A stretch of DNA of 64,000 bases, taken from assembly GCF_021390245.1 (NCBI RefSeq), contig NZ_JAJUXH010000027.1:1-64000 (forward strand), given 5' to 3'. This stretch comes from Dyadobacter sp. CY323 (lineage in GTDB: Bacteria > Bacteroidota > Bacteroidia > Cytophagales > Spirosomataceae). The stretch's first letter is position 1. Every line of letters starts with the position of its first letter. Positions 35,694-44,128 of this stretch are shown piece by piece. The notes beneath the pieces are model-generated. The model did no database searches. It had not been told where the DNA came from and saw nothing but the letters and a program-made list of their open reading frames with translations. A program made the position numbers and the translations under genes.

Positions 35694-35712
35694 TGCCTGT
35701 TTCTGACAGGCA
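35694..35712. other. Small hairpin in the fecR2-susC2 spacer
   Basis: TGCCTGT (35694-35700) and ACAGGCA (35706-35712) form a perfect 7-base stem with loop TTCTG. It lies next to the stronger hairpin at 35744-35774. On the gene (-) strand it is followed some bases later by TTTTTG. It may belong to the susC2 leader; the function is unknown. Confidence 0.4.
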
Positions 35713-35743
35713 TTCTTGTGAAAGCTGGAAATGGGGATTGAGT

Positions 35744-35774
35744 CCGGTAATGTGCCAGCATTACCGGCTTTTTT
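35744..35774 (+). terminator. Antisense-strand terminator between fecR2 and susC2
   Basis: CCGGTAATG (35744-35752), loop TGCCAG, CATTACCGG (35759-35767), then CTTTTTT (35768-35774). The stem is perfect and the T-tract is on the + strand, opposite to both flanking genes. It matches the hairpins at 19403-19441 and 54015-54050 in position and design. It could end an antisense RNA that begins over the susC2 leader, but only a weak promoter candidate (TTTTG-N16-TAGTTTTA, 35613-35641) is seen. Confidence 0.6.
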
Positions 35775-35830
35775 GATATTAATGGGGTTGGAAATTACTT
35801 GTTCATAGGCAGCGGGTTTAAGCTTTTGAG

Positions 35831-36946
35831 TTAATGCAGGTTACAGCCTTTTCCGGTAATGACGATCTCCGTTCCCCACACCTGGTAGGTCGCGCCGATG
35901 GTCTGACAAATGATATCCAATTTCCTGAATAACGGTTCGTTGCCGAGCGGGGCCGTCAAATTGCAGCCAGCAACGGTAGCGGCATCGTAGGAAATGGAAA
36001 CTCCGTAGGATTCTGCCAGGGTTTCGAAAACCTGGGCGACTGAGATATTCTCGAATAGGAATTCAGGATATTTCTCCGGGACTTTCAAAACTGCCGGCTC
36101 AGGCACAAAGGTTTTCGACAAAACATCACGTTGCGGATCATAGTAAACCTGCTGGTTCGGTGAAAGCAAAACCGTTTCTTCCGGTACCGCATTCCCGGCT
36201 TTATGATAGGCAGATATTGTAAAGACCTTCACTTTCCCGGTTTTCACCGCGACCCGGGCGGGTTCATGCTCACTGGTTGAAGTAACCATAAAGCTCGTAC
36301 CGACCACCTGGGTCACAAGCCGGTTGGCGTACACGATGAATGGCTTTTTATCGTTTTTAATTACCTCAAAGAATGCTTTTCCGGTAAGGTATACCTCGCG
36401 TTTTTCAACCAAAAAATTCGGCGCGTAACTAACGCGGCTTTGGGGATAGAGTTCGATCTTGCTACCATCGGGCAGAACGATCTTTTCCAATTTCCCAGTC
36501 GCATTTACGTGCTCTACGAGCTCATTATGAAGCTTTTCCACCTGTGCGGCGTAGGTGTGTGATGCTCGTTCTGTACTGAATCCGTTCAGGTACCAGCCAA
36601 GAAAGCAAAGTGCCAGCACCACGCTCGCCGCCGCAGCCCATTGCCAGATATACCGGCGGCTGACATTCAGTTCAGGGACTTTTTCCGGTTCTGCCACCAC
36701 GTCCCCGGTCCGGGCGGAAATATTCTCCCACATTCTGATTTCCTGATGCTCGTCAGGTGTCGCCTGCAGGATCGACATTGCACGCAACATCGCTCTCGCC
36801 GACCGGATAACTCCTCGTTTTTCGGGATAAAGATTCAGGAATTGCTGCCAGAAGCGATCTGTTTCGGCATCGTTGGACATCACCCATTTGCGAAAATGGC
36901 CGTCCTGCATGAAGTCCTCCGAAGCAAAATCCCGATATTCTTCCAA
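35831..36946 (-). CDS. FecR-type anti-sigma factor (locus 2)
   Basis: Membrane anti-sigma factor of 371 residues. A cytoplasmic N-terminal sigma-binding region (about 1-95, acidic and helical) is followed by a membrane helix (WQWAAAASVVLALCFLGWYL), a periplasmic FecR domain (KLEKIVLPDGSKIELYPQSRVSYAP, REVYLTGKAFFEV, TQVVGTSFMVTS) and a C-terminal STN-like part (FENISVAQVFETLAESYGVSISYD). The N-terminus is longer than in FecR1. It should receive the STN domain of SusC2 and control sigma2. It lies 137 bases after the sigma2 stop; a 12-mer shared with the region before sigma2 occurs in that gap. Confidence 0.93.
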   Translation of the reverse strand: MEEYRDFASEDFMQDGHFRKWVMSNDAETDRFWQQFLNLYPEKRGVIRSARAMLRAMSILQATPDEHQEIRMWENISARTGDVVAEPEKVPELNVSRRYIWQWAAAASVVLALCFLGWYLNGFSTERASHTYAAQVEKLHNELVEHVNATGKLEKIVLPDGSKIELYPQSRVSYAPNFLVEKREVYLTGKAFFEVIKNDKKPFIVYANRLVTQVVGTSFMVTSTSEHEPARVAVKTGKVKVFTISAYHKAGNAVPEETVLLSPNQQVYYDPQRDVLSKTFVPEPAVLKVPEKYPEFLFENISVAQVFETLAESYGVSISYDAATVAGCNLTAPLGNEPLFRKLDIICQTIGATYQVWGTEIVITGKGCNLH

Positions 36947-37008
36947 TGTACTTTACAGATAAAAAATAAAATATTTCTGTTTCACATGCTGAAGAGGAGG
37001 CAATTTGA

Positions 37009-37020
37009 AATGTGTCCCCT
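37009..37020 (-). promoter_or_regulatory. 12-mer AGGGGACACATT before fecR2 (copy 1)
   Basis: On the - strand AGGGGACACATT lies 62 bases before the fecR2 start, and an identical copy (37757-37768) lies 82 bases before the sigma2 start. A related AAGGACATGTT is found about 65 bases before the susC3 start. A shared regulator site, or part of an ECF sigma promoter, is possible. Confidence 0.4.
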
Positions 37021-37083
37021 CCGAAATCGGAAAATTTTTTAGAATAAATGAAAGAAAAGCACAAGTCGCTTATTAACAATTAC

Positions 37084-37674
37084 TTAGTATACGATACTTA
37101 GCAAAAATATTAATTCAATGAAGGGTACCAGATCATGCGTCTGTTCGCGGAGGTGCGTGAGTGCTTTGTATAAAGTATTGCGTACGGATTTTTCGGAAAT
37201 ACCCATGATCGCGGCGATTTCTTCGGTTTTGAAATTATCGAAAAAACGAAGCGTCACTACTTCCAGCTGACGCTCGGGCAGTTTCCGCAGCATTCGGGTG
37301 AGTTTTTGTATTAAAAGCTTTTCCTGTTCCTCTTCCTCGAACAGGTATCGTTCAGGCTGATTTTTCTCGGCGAGCTCATCTCCGATATCTTCAAACCGCC
37401 TGCTTTTTTCGGCTAGCCGGACGAGATCTCGCCGCAACGCCCGGAAAAGATAAAATTTGACATTGTGGACCTGCGAAAGACTTTCACGGGTGTTCCAAAG
37501 GTGGACGAACAAATCCTGAATGGCATCTTCGACGAGCTGGGTATTTCTCAAAAACTTATTTCCATACCCATACAACTGGCGGTAATGCAGCTTATAGAGC
37601 GTGCCAAAAGCATCCTTGTTGCCATGTTTCAGGGCATCCCAAAGTGTTTCTTCGTAAGATATACTCGGATCCAA
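37084..37674 (-). CDS. ECF sigma factor, FecI-like (locus 2)
   Basis: A 196-residue ECF sigma factor. Region 2 is visible as DAFGTLYKLHYRQLYGYGNKFLRNTQLVEDAIQDLFVHLWNTRE in outline, with the conserved LVEDAIQDLFVHLW; region 4 is LPERQLEVVTLRFFDNFKTEEIAAIMGISEKSVRNTLYKALTHLR in outline. It is followed by a hydrophobic tail (LVPFIELIFLLSIVY) that is common in Bacteroidota FecI-type sigmas and may bind the membrane or the anti-sigma. It should activate susC2-susD2 and probably the PHP and sulfatase genes. The ATG start at 37674 lies 17 bases after the likely transcription start from the TACCTTTG element. Confidence 0.93.
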   Translation of the reverse strand: MDPSISYEETLWDALKHGNKDAFGTLYKLHYRQLYGYGNKFLRNTQLVEDAIQDLFVHLWNTRESLSQVHNVKFYLFRALRRDLVRLAEKSRRFEDIGDELAEKNQPERYLFEEEEQEKLLIQKLTRMLRKLPERQLEVVTLRFFDNFKTEEIAAIMGISEKSVRNTLYKALTHLREQTHDLVPFIELIFLLSIVY

Positions 37675-37697
37675 TGCTAGTTCGAATAGGCTTTAAT

Positions 37698-37705
37698 CAA
37701 AGGTA
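37698..37705 (-). promoter_or_regulatory. -7 element TACCTTTG of sigma2
   Basis: On the - strand TACCTTTG matches TAnnTTTG exactly, 23 bases before the sigma2 ATG. The nearest TTTTG lies only 15 bases upstream, short of the usual 19-20 spacing, so the promoter may be weak. Confidence 0.4.
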
Positions 37706-37756
37706 GATCATAACTAAATCCAAAAGAAAATTTGAATGTTATATAATCATGAAAAG

Positions 37757-37768
37757 AATGTGTCCCCT
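37757..37768 (-). promoter_or_regulatory. 12-mer AGGGGACACATT before sigma2 (copy 2)
   Basis: Identical to the 12-mer at 37009-37020 and at a similar distance from the gene it precedes. It lies between the susD3 terminator and the sigma2 promoter element. Confidence 0.4.
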
Positions 37769-37772
37769 ATAA

Positions 37773-37813
37773 AAAAATAGCGAGGATGCTTTTTCGGCAA
37801 CCTCGCTATTTTT
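37773..37813 (-). terminator. Terminator of the susC3-susD3 operon
   Basis: AAAAATAGCGAGG (37773-37785) pairs perfectly with CCTCGCTATTTTT (37801-37813), with a 15-base loop. T runs follow in both directions; on the - strand a run of 7 T ends the transcript 14 bases after the susD3 stop. It separates locus 3 from sigma2. Confidence 0.8.
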
Positions 37814-37827
37814 AAAGCTTTATCCTT

Positions 37828-39600
37828 TTACCAGCCTGGGTTCTGACCGAGGTCCGGGTTGCGGGTACGGTCGGTCTCGGGAATGGGGTACAGGTATTTT
37901 TTGTCTGCCCATTCACGTGGTCCGGGGTTCCACATCACCTCTCCGGAAGTTCCGTTTGAAAGCTGCAACCGGCCTACCGCGGTAGACGGAGACACATCCA
38001 CAAATGCGATACCCGGCGTCGTGGAAGTTGGCTTTGTTCCCTGATAGAAATACACATCTTTCTTTCCATCGCTGTTTAAGTCATACTCTCCGAGCGCAGG
38101 GACGTACATTCCGTTCATCGGAGCCGACTGGAACAATTCTCCAAGCTTCCATCTTCTCAAATCGTCGGGGCGTAATCCTTCAAAGACCATTTCCACACCC
38201 CTGTCGCGTAGTACTTCCAGCAACACCGGGTTTGTGAACTTCCCATTAAAGAATGCTACCATGTATGGATCGGCTACGGTCGGCACGGTCGTGAGTGTCG
38301 CCCCGGTAATGCCCGCTCTTTTGCGCAATGCGCCAATCGTGGCCGTCCAGTCGGTGGCGGTCATTTTGTTCAGTTCCGCCAATGCCTCCGCTTTGTTCAA
38401 AAGCACTTCTCCCCAGCGCATAATGATGTGCGCATTGTCGTTGCGGCTTTCATCGTCGAACGGAAAACGTTCGTCGTAGCTCCATTTAATGGGCTGATAG
38501 CCGGTATAGGTCTGGCTGAAATTAGGTGGTGCCACTACGGGAATGCCATTCTCCGTTCTTTTGTAATCTCCCACGCGGATCGTCTGTTTCAGGCGCAGAT
38601 CGCGGTTTTTAACTTCCTCCACGAACGGTGTGGTCTGATACCCGGTTTTGCTCGTGAAAGGAGTTCCGTCCAGGTTGAGATAGGTATTGATAAAACGGCG
38701 CGTCAGACTTGGGCGGTTACCATAGGTTGGACTGATAAACCGGCGGTTCGCGGAACTGAATACCTGCAAACTGGCGCTCAATGCAACAGAGAGGATCGTC
38801 TCATCCGTAAAAGCGGTTTTAGCAATAAAAAGATCGCGGTAGGCGCGGTCCAGAGCCGGTCCTTCGTGCAATGTAAAACCGGTAATGCTGTTTGCTTCTT
38901 TCACCACTTCTTCGTACCAGGTATTTGCGGTCGCCTGCTTGTTATATTGTGTATGGTACTTGCGCAGAGAAGCTTCGAAAAGGCATATTCTGGTCTTGTA
39001 GGCACGGGCCACATTCTTCGTAATGCGGGTAACACTTGGGTCGGAAGTAAGCGTAATGTTTTCAATCGCATAATTCAGGTCGGCCAGGACATTATCCATT
39101 ACGTCAAACCGGTTGTCACGTTTGCTATACAGCTTCGCCTCGTCAGTCACCTCGATCGTTTTGTCGATCCAGGGCACATCGCCAAACCTTTTTACTTTTT
39201 CAAAATAAAACAAGGCCCGGAAAAAGCGCGCTACGCCGATATAGTGCGTTTTGGTGGACACGGGGCTCTTTTCGGCGTTTTCGATGAAATAATTAATGTT
39301 CCTAAGGTCACTCCAGCTCCATCCGGAACTGGTGATCGGACTTAATGCATTTATCGCGAGGTAGGTGTCCACCCCATTACGTGCAACCAGGTCCGAGTTA
39401 TCGTCATCCTGAAACACCCCGACATCCGTGTTCGGAAGCAGGTCATAAAACGAATTGGTATATAATTCCAGGCCACTTTCCGATCCAAATACCGCTGCAT
39501 TCGTCGCAGTATCTACCGGAACTTCGTTGAGGTCGCAGGAGCTGGCCGCAACAAGTGACAGCAGGGCCAGCATATAGTTAAATAGCTTTGTTGTTTTCAT
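37828..39600 (-). CDS. SusD/RagB-like outer membrane lipoprotein (locus 3)
   Basis: A 590-residue SusD protein. Lipoprotein signal LALLSLVAASSCDLNEVPVD (Cys at about 22). Typical helices include HYIGVARFFRALFYFEKVKRFGDVPWIDK, VMDNVLADLNYAIENI and HIIMRWGEVLLNKAEALAELN. A long beta-rich insertion follows (about 440-560), and the classic end NPDLGQNPGW is present, so the protein is complete. It is placed 6 bases after susC3 and no enzyme genes follow; a terminator comes directly after it. Its ligand is unknown. Confidence 0.94.
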   Translation of the reverse strand: MKTTKLFNYMLALLSLVAASSCDLNEVPVDTATNAAVFGSESGLELYTNSFYDLLPNTDVGVFQDDDNSDLVARNGVDTYLAINALSPITSSGWSWSDLRNINYFIENAEKSPVSTKTHYIGVARFFRALFYFEKVKRFGDVPWIDKTIEVTDEAKLYSKRDNRFDVMDNVLADLNYAIENITLTSDPSVTRITKNVARAYKTRICLFEASLRKYHTQYNKQATANTWYEEVVKEANSITGFTLHEGPALDRAYRDLFIAKTAFTDETILSVALSASLQVFSSANRRFISPTYGNRPSLTRRFINTYLNLDGTPFTSKTGYQTTPFVEEVKNRDLRLKQTIRVGDYKRTENGIPVVAPPNFSQTYTGYQPIKWSYDERFPFDDESRNDNAHIIMRWGEVLLNKAEALAELNKMTATDWTATIGALRKRAGITGATLTTVPTVADPYMVAFFNGKFTNPVLLEVLRDRGVEMVFEGLRPDDLRRWKLGELFQSAPMNGMYVPALGEYDLNSDGKKDVYFYQGTKPTSTTPGIAFVDVSPSTAVGRLQLSNGTSGEVMWNPGPREWADKKYLYPIPETDRTRNPDLGQNPGW

Positions 39601-39606
39601 AATCGA

Positions 39607-42600
39607 TCAAAAGTTGAGTGTCAGACCTAGTGATACGGCTTTCAGCATCGGGTAGTTGTAACCGTCGCCGGCACCGGCATTTCCGTCGGGATTGCCCAGG
39701 TCGCGGTCAGATCCGTAAATGTTGGTCACGTCGGTATCGCGGGTCCATTTGTACATCGGCGACCAGGTCCATAGGTTTTCAGCGGATACATACACTCTCA
39801 GGTCACGGGCGTGGATCTTGGAAACAATGCGCTGCGGGATCGTATATCCCACTTGCAGGTTCCTCAGCCTGATGTAGGCGGCATTTTGCAGGAAACGATC
39901 ATTGGCAACATGCAGGGCACGGTTGCTCTGGGCGACATAACCAACCAGACGAGGCAGGTATGCATCAAAGTTGCCAAGCTCCTCGCGGAACATATTGTCC
40001 TGCTGCCAGCGCGGGTACGCATTGTACGGGCGGTTATATTGTCCCCAGAAGCGAGCCTCGGCAGATGGGTACCAATCCTGTTTCAACACACCCTGAAAAA
40101 ATCCGGACACGAAAAACCCATTCCAGTCACCGGAAAGGTTCATTCCGTAGGTATAACGCGGCTCCGAATTTCCAATGATGGTTTTATCACCAGAGTTTCC
40201 AACCCGGTTCAGTCCCTGATAAATCACATTATCGCCATCCAGATTTTTAAATTTAATATCACCTACGTAATTCTTGCGGGTATTGGTATTAGGGATGTTG
40301 CTCTGCGAAGGTGAATCCGTGATTTCAGATTGGGATTTGAAGAGACCTTCCACGCGGTAGCCCCAGATTTCACCAACACGCTTGCCTTCATAATGGTCGG
40401 AGAGGTTCTTGTCCGGGTTATTGTATTTTGTAATAATGGCCCTGGAATCGGCCATGGTAAACCGCGCACTGTAATTGAATGGCTTCGACGCCACCGTGAA
40501 ATGGTCAGCCCAGTTAATGGAAAGCTCCCATCCGGTCGTTTTCAAATCGGCATAGTTTCCTTTCGGAACCGTGGTACCATACACAGCAGGAACTGTCGGG
40601 CCTACCGTGAACATATCCGTCGTCTGGCGGCGGTACATATCTCCCACAAACGTGAGGCGTTTGTTCACGCTGCTGAATTCCAGACCGATGTTGCCCGTCG
40701 TCGAAGTTTCCCAGGTGAGTCCGTTCGGGACGACGCCAGGCTGGCCTGTTCTCTGCGGACGGATTCCATTGAGGATGCGGCCAGATTGTGAAATGGAGAA
40801 TTTCTCGTTAAATGAATATGGATCGATATTCCCGTTCCCCAGCGAACCATAAGAAGCGCGCAGTTTTACATTGGATAAAACCCGTGGGCTAACCTTCCAG
40901 AAAGGCTCCTCGGACACCCGCCATCCCGCTGATACGGACGGGAAAAACGCCCATTGCTGGGTAGTAGGGAATTTGGAAGAACCATCGTAACGTCCATTTA
41001 CTTCCAGCAGATAACGCTCGCGGAAATTGTAGTTAACCCTGAAAAATCCTCCGGCAATAGCCCATTTGTTATAACCACCGGTGGTAACGATACTTTGTCC
41101 CAGTGCCAGGTTAATGTCGTCGGCTCCCGAGTAAACGATCCCGTTCCGCTGCGCGGTGAGATTGCTGTAAATCGATTGTTCATAGTTAATTCCGGCGAGC
41201 AAGGTCAGATTATGCGCATTGTTGAATGATTTTACATAATCCGCGTAGAAGTTGGTAGCCAGGTAATTGGTCGTTCTTTTGCGCTCCTGGATATCATTGG
41301 TATTGGTACCTGTGTAACCGATCACCCCTTTTGCCCGGCTGTAAGGTACTTGCACCCGGTTCTGTTGAGAGCCGATGTCGGTGGTCTGGAAAGTCAAATC
41401 CGCGCGAATCGATAACGTTTTATCAAAAAACTGGGACTTTGCGGCAACCTTGTTTTTAAGAAAACGCTGCGTGTTGTCGATTCCGTTGCGGCCGATGTAG
41501 TAGTCTCCCACGGTATAGGCTGCCGAGAAAGACAAGGTTCCGTCGGGGTTGAGCAACGGAGCCAGCGGGTGACCTTCGTCGGCGATGTTCCGGTAAATAC
41601 CGCTTCCCTCTCCCACGTTCATCGGCTGATGGTATTTTTGGGCAGAGTACTCGGTGGTATTATCGATCCGCAGCCAGGGAGCTACCTGGATACTTCCTTT
41701 CGCACGCAAATTGTACATTTGATAATCATCCGAATTGTAGCGGAACAAACCACTTTGACCATTGTAGCGGCCACTCAGGTAAAACGTCGCTTTATCGCTG
41801 CCTCCTGAAATGGACAGGTTATGGTCCTGCGCACTGAAACGTTCCTTGTACAACTCTTTATACCAATCGGTGCTGTAATAGTACTGATACTCACCGGTGT
41901 TGGGGTTAACCTCCACTCTTGGCAGCGAAGGATCTTCATACCGTCTTTTGATCTCGGCCAAATAAGTGGGCGAAAAGCTGATCGTTTTGTTGATGGCAGT
42001 CGGAGTACTTCCATTGTCATTCCACCGTGACCACGCATCGCTGAAACCTTGCGCCCAGGGATACGAATCGGTGATGTTATCCGGGGTAGTCGTTGGTGAT
42101 TTAATGGAGTAATTGGCCGAATAAGAAATCGTCGTCTTACCTTCCGAAGCTGTTTTTGTGGTGATCAAAACGACCCCAAATGCAGCCCTGGCACCATAAA
42201 TCGAAGCTGAGGCGGCATCTTTCAAGACGGATATGCTTTCTATATCATTTGGATTCAACAAACTGGGATCGCCTTCCACCCCGTCGATCAGTACCAGTGC
42301 ATTTCCACCCTGCCCGATCGACGTCGTTCCCCGGATATTGAATTTCGGCGATTGCGTCGGTTTTCCGTCAAACATTTTTAGGTTAAGGTTTGGTACCACA
42401 CCCACAAGTCCCTGCGAGATATTCGGGATAGGCCGGTTTTGAAATACCTCCTGCCCTACCTGGTCAACTGCGCCGGTGAGGTTCACTTTCTTTTGTGTTC
42501 CGTACCCAACCACCACCACTTCACTCAGTGATTTCGCATCGGCGACCAGCTGCACGTCCAGGGAGGTCCTGGTGCCTACTTCCACTTCCTGGCTGAGAAA

Positions 42601-42951
42601 TCCTACATATGAAAAAACCAATATGGCTCCCGCATCCGGGATATTCAGGGAGTAACTTCCGTTTGCATCCGTTACGGTTCCCGTCTGGCTGCCCTTGATG
42701 ACCACGTTCACACCGGGTAATCCTTCGGTGGTGGCCCCGTCTGTCACTTTCCCCGTTACTTGCCGATCCGCATCAGACTTCATTTTTGGCGACGTTGGCA
42801 GGGATAAATTCCCTGCGCTGCCCGGTACTTTTGCCCAGCTTTCTCCGCCAACCAGGGCGGTTAATGCAATCAGGGTCAGCATTTTTGTTAGGTTGCTTCC
42901 CAAAGAAAACAACCTGTTTTTACAGCAATGCATCAGGTAGATTCTGTTCAT
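39607..42951 (-). CDS. SusC/RagA TonB-dependent transporter without STN domain (locus 3)
   Basis: A 1114-residue outer membrane transporter. The signal region (KMLTLIALTALVGGESWA) is followed directly by a carboxypeptidase-regulatory-like domain (RQVTGKVTDGATTEGLPGVNVVIKG in outline), EVVVVGYGTQKKVNLTGAVDQV, a plug (IRGTTSIGQGGNALVLIDGV, SISVLKDAASASIYGARAAFGVVLITTK in part) and a barrel ending KAVSLGLTLNF. Unlike the other three SusC proteins in the window it lacks the N-terminal STN signalling domain, and no sigma/FecR pair belongs to it. It must be regulated another way, perhaps by a hybrid or one-component regulator elsewhere. Its upstream region (42952-43195) is shared with a divergent hydrolase gene. 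Confidence 0.95.
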   Translation of the reverse strand: MNRIYLMHCCKNRLFSLGSNLTKMLTLIALTALVGGESWAKVPGSAGNLSLPTSPKMKSDADRQVTGKVTDGATTEGLPGVNVVIKGSQTGTVTDANGSYSLNIPDAGAILVFSYVGFLSQEVEVGTRTSLDVQLVADAKSLSEVVVVGYGTQKKVNLTGAVDQVGQEVFQNRPIPNISQGLVGVVPNLNLKMFDGKPTQSPKFNIRGTTSIGQGGNALVLIDGVEGDPSLLNPNDIESISVLKDAASASIYGARAAFGVVLITTKTASEGKTTISYSANYSIKSPTTTPDNITDSYPWAQGFSDAWSRWNDNGSTPTAINKTISFSPTYLAEIKRRYEDPSLPRVEVNPNTGEYQYYYSTDWYKELYKERFSAQDHNLSISGGSDKATFYLSGRYNGQSGLFRYNSDDYQMYNLRAKGSIQVAPWLRIDNTTEYSAQKYHQPMNVGEGSGIYRNIADEGHPLAPLLNPDGTLSFSAAYTVGDYYIGRNGIDNTQRFLKNKVAAKSQFFDKTLSIRADLTFQTTDIGSQQNRVQVPYSRAKGVIGYTGTNTNDIQERKRTTNYLATNFYADYVKSFNNAHNLTLLAGINYEQSIYSNLTAQRNGIVYSGADDINLALGQSIVTTGGYNKWAIAGGFFRVNYNFRERYLLEVNGRYDGSSKFPTTQQWAFFPSVSAGWRVSEEPFWKVSPRVLSNVKLRASYGSLGNGNIDPYSFNEKFSISQSGRILNGIRPQRTGQPGVVPNGLTWETSTTGNIGLEFSSVNKRLTFVGDMYRRQTTDMFTVGPTVPAVYGTTVPKGNYADLKTTGWELSINWADHFTVASKPFNYSARFTMADSRAIITKYNNPDKNLSDHYEGKRVGEIWGYRVEGLFKSQSEITDSPSQSNIPNTNTRKNYVGDIKFKNLDGDNVIYQGLNRVGNSGDKTIIGNSEPRYTYGMNLSGDWNGFFVSGFFQGVLKQDWYPSAEARFWGQYNRPYNAYPRWQQDNMFREELGNFDAYLPRLVGYVAQSNRALHVANDRFLQNAAYIRLRNLQVGYTIPQRIVSKIHARDLRVYVSAENLWTWSPMYKWTRDTDVTNIYGSDRDLGNPDGNAGAGDGYNYPMLKAVSLGLTLNF

Positions 42952-43195
42952 GAGAAATAAGTTATGGTGAATAAATAAGGTTGTTTCGAGGCGGCAAAAT
43001 TGAATAATTCCGATAACATGTCCTTTTCAGAAAATGGTATTTAACAATTTCATAATTTGGCCACTCACGCTATTAAAGGGTAGACAAATAGTACTATACT
43101 TACAAAAACTTACATTTTAGAACAAATTATAGTAGAAATATCTCACTATTAGACACTTTTGTACAATCAAAGTCACTTATTTTTTACTAAATCCT
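42952..43195. promoter_or_regulatory. Divergent AT-rich promoter region, susC3 / EEP gene
   Basis: This 244-base spacer is very AT-rich and must hold promoters for both directions. For the + gene the best -7 candidate is CACTTTTG (43154-43161, 7 of 8). For susC3 the best - strand candidates are also only 7 of 8. Unlike the three fecR-susC spacers it contains no hairpin with a T-tract. I cannot assign a promoter with confidence. Confidence 0.4.
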
Positions 43196-44068
43196 ATGGC
43201 ATTTTTACCTCATCAAAAATTGCGCGTCCTGACATTCGCTCTGGCGCTTCTTTCGGCAATCTCCATTCAGCACATCCAGGCCCAGTCCACACGGGTACTG
43301 AGCTACAACATCCGGTATAAAAATTCCACCGACAGCATCAACGGCTGGGAATACCGCAAAGCGAACGTCGCCGGGCTCGTCAAATATCATAAAGCAGATG
43401 TTCTGGGGGTTCAGGAAGCTCAGCCCTCGCAAATGACGGACCTGGAAACTCTGCTGCCCGAATATGCCTGGTACGGGGTGCCGCGTGTGAGCGGGAAAAG
43501 CGGGGAATTTACCGCGATATTTTATCGTAGAGACCGGTATGAACTGGTTTCATCGGGAACGTTCTGGTATTCGGAAACACCAAATGTAAAAGAGAGCAAG
43601 AGCTGGGATGCTTTTTACCCCCGCACTGCTTCGTGGTGCAAACTGAAAGACAAAAAGTCGAAGAAAACGTTTTTCATTTTTAATACGCACCTGGATCACC
43701 GGGGCGTTGTTGCACGGGAGAAAAGCGCCGAAGTACTTCTTGCACAGATCGACTCCATTGCCGGAAAATCCCCGGTTGTCGTCACCGGAGACTTCAATTC
43801 GACCCCGACCTCGGCGGCTTATAAAAAACTGGTAGATGGAAAAAAGCTGATAGATGCATTTGAAATCACTGAAACTCCGCATTATGGGCCTGTGAATACG
43901 TCGAGTGGGTTCGAAGTAAAAAAAGAACCGATCCGTGCCCGGATCGACTACATTTTCGTCAATCAGAAATTTAAAGTCCTGGAACATGCCACGCTTTCCG
44001 AGCAGCAGGAAGGCCGCTATTATTCGGACCATTTGCCGGTGATCGCGGTAATAGATCCCGCTAAATAA
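43196..44068 (+). CDS. Secreted endonuclease/exonuclease/phosphatase family protein
   Basis: A 290-residue member of the EEP (DNase I-like) superfamily, with a signal peptide (LRVLTFALALLSAISIQHIQAQ). The metal and catalytic motifs are in order: SYNIRY (N), VLGVQEAQ (catalytic E near 75), FNTHLDHRG (H), VVTGDFNSTP (D-x-N near 200), ARIDYIFVN (D) and the final YYSDHLPVIAVI (D-H pair). The family covers nucleases, sphingomyelinases and sugar- or inositol-phosphate phosphatases; secreted Bacteroidota members of this length are often annotated as endonuclease/exonuclease/phosphatase without known substrate. It is divergent from susC3, so it may be part of locus 3 and act on its ligand. Confidence 0.9.
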   Translation: MAFLPHQKLRVLTFALALLSAISIQHIQAQSTRVLSYNIRYKNSTDSINGWEYRKANVAGLVKYHKADVLGVQEAQPSQMTDLETLLPEYAWYGVPRVSGKSGEFTAIFYRRDRYELVSSGTFWYSETPNVKESKSWDAFYPRTASWCKLKDKKSKKTFFIFNTHLDHRGVVAREKSAEVLLAQIDSIAGKSPVVVTGDFNSTPTSAAYKKLVDGKKLIDAFEITETPHYGPVNTSSGFEVKKEPIRARIDYIFVNQKFKVLEHATLSEQQEGRYYSDHLPVIAVIDPAK

Positions 44069-44069
44069 A

Positions 44070-44113
44070 AACAGGCGCGGATCAGGATTTTATTACCTGT
44101 TCCGCGCCTGTTT
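44070..44113. terminator. Bidirectional terminator between convergent genes
   Basis: AACAGGCGCGGA (44070-44081) pairs perfectly with TCCGCGCCTGTT (44101-44112), and an inner CAGG/CCTG stem lies in the loop. It sits between the EEP gene (+) and the desaturase gene (-), with TTT after and AAAA before, and can serve both. Confidence 0.8.
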
Positions 44114-44128
44114 CTGTCAATATGAATC

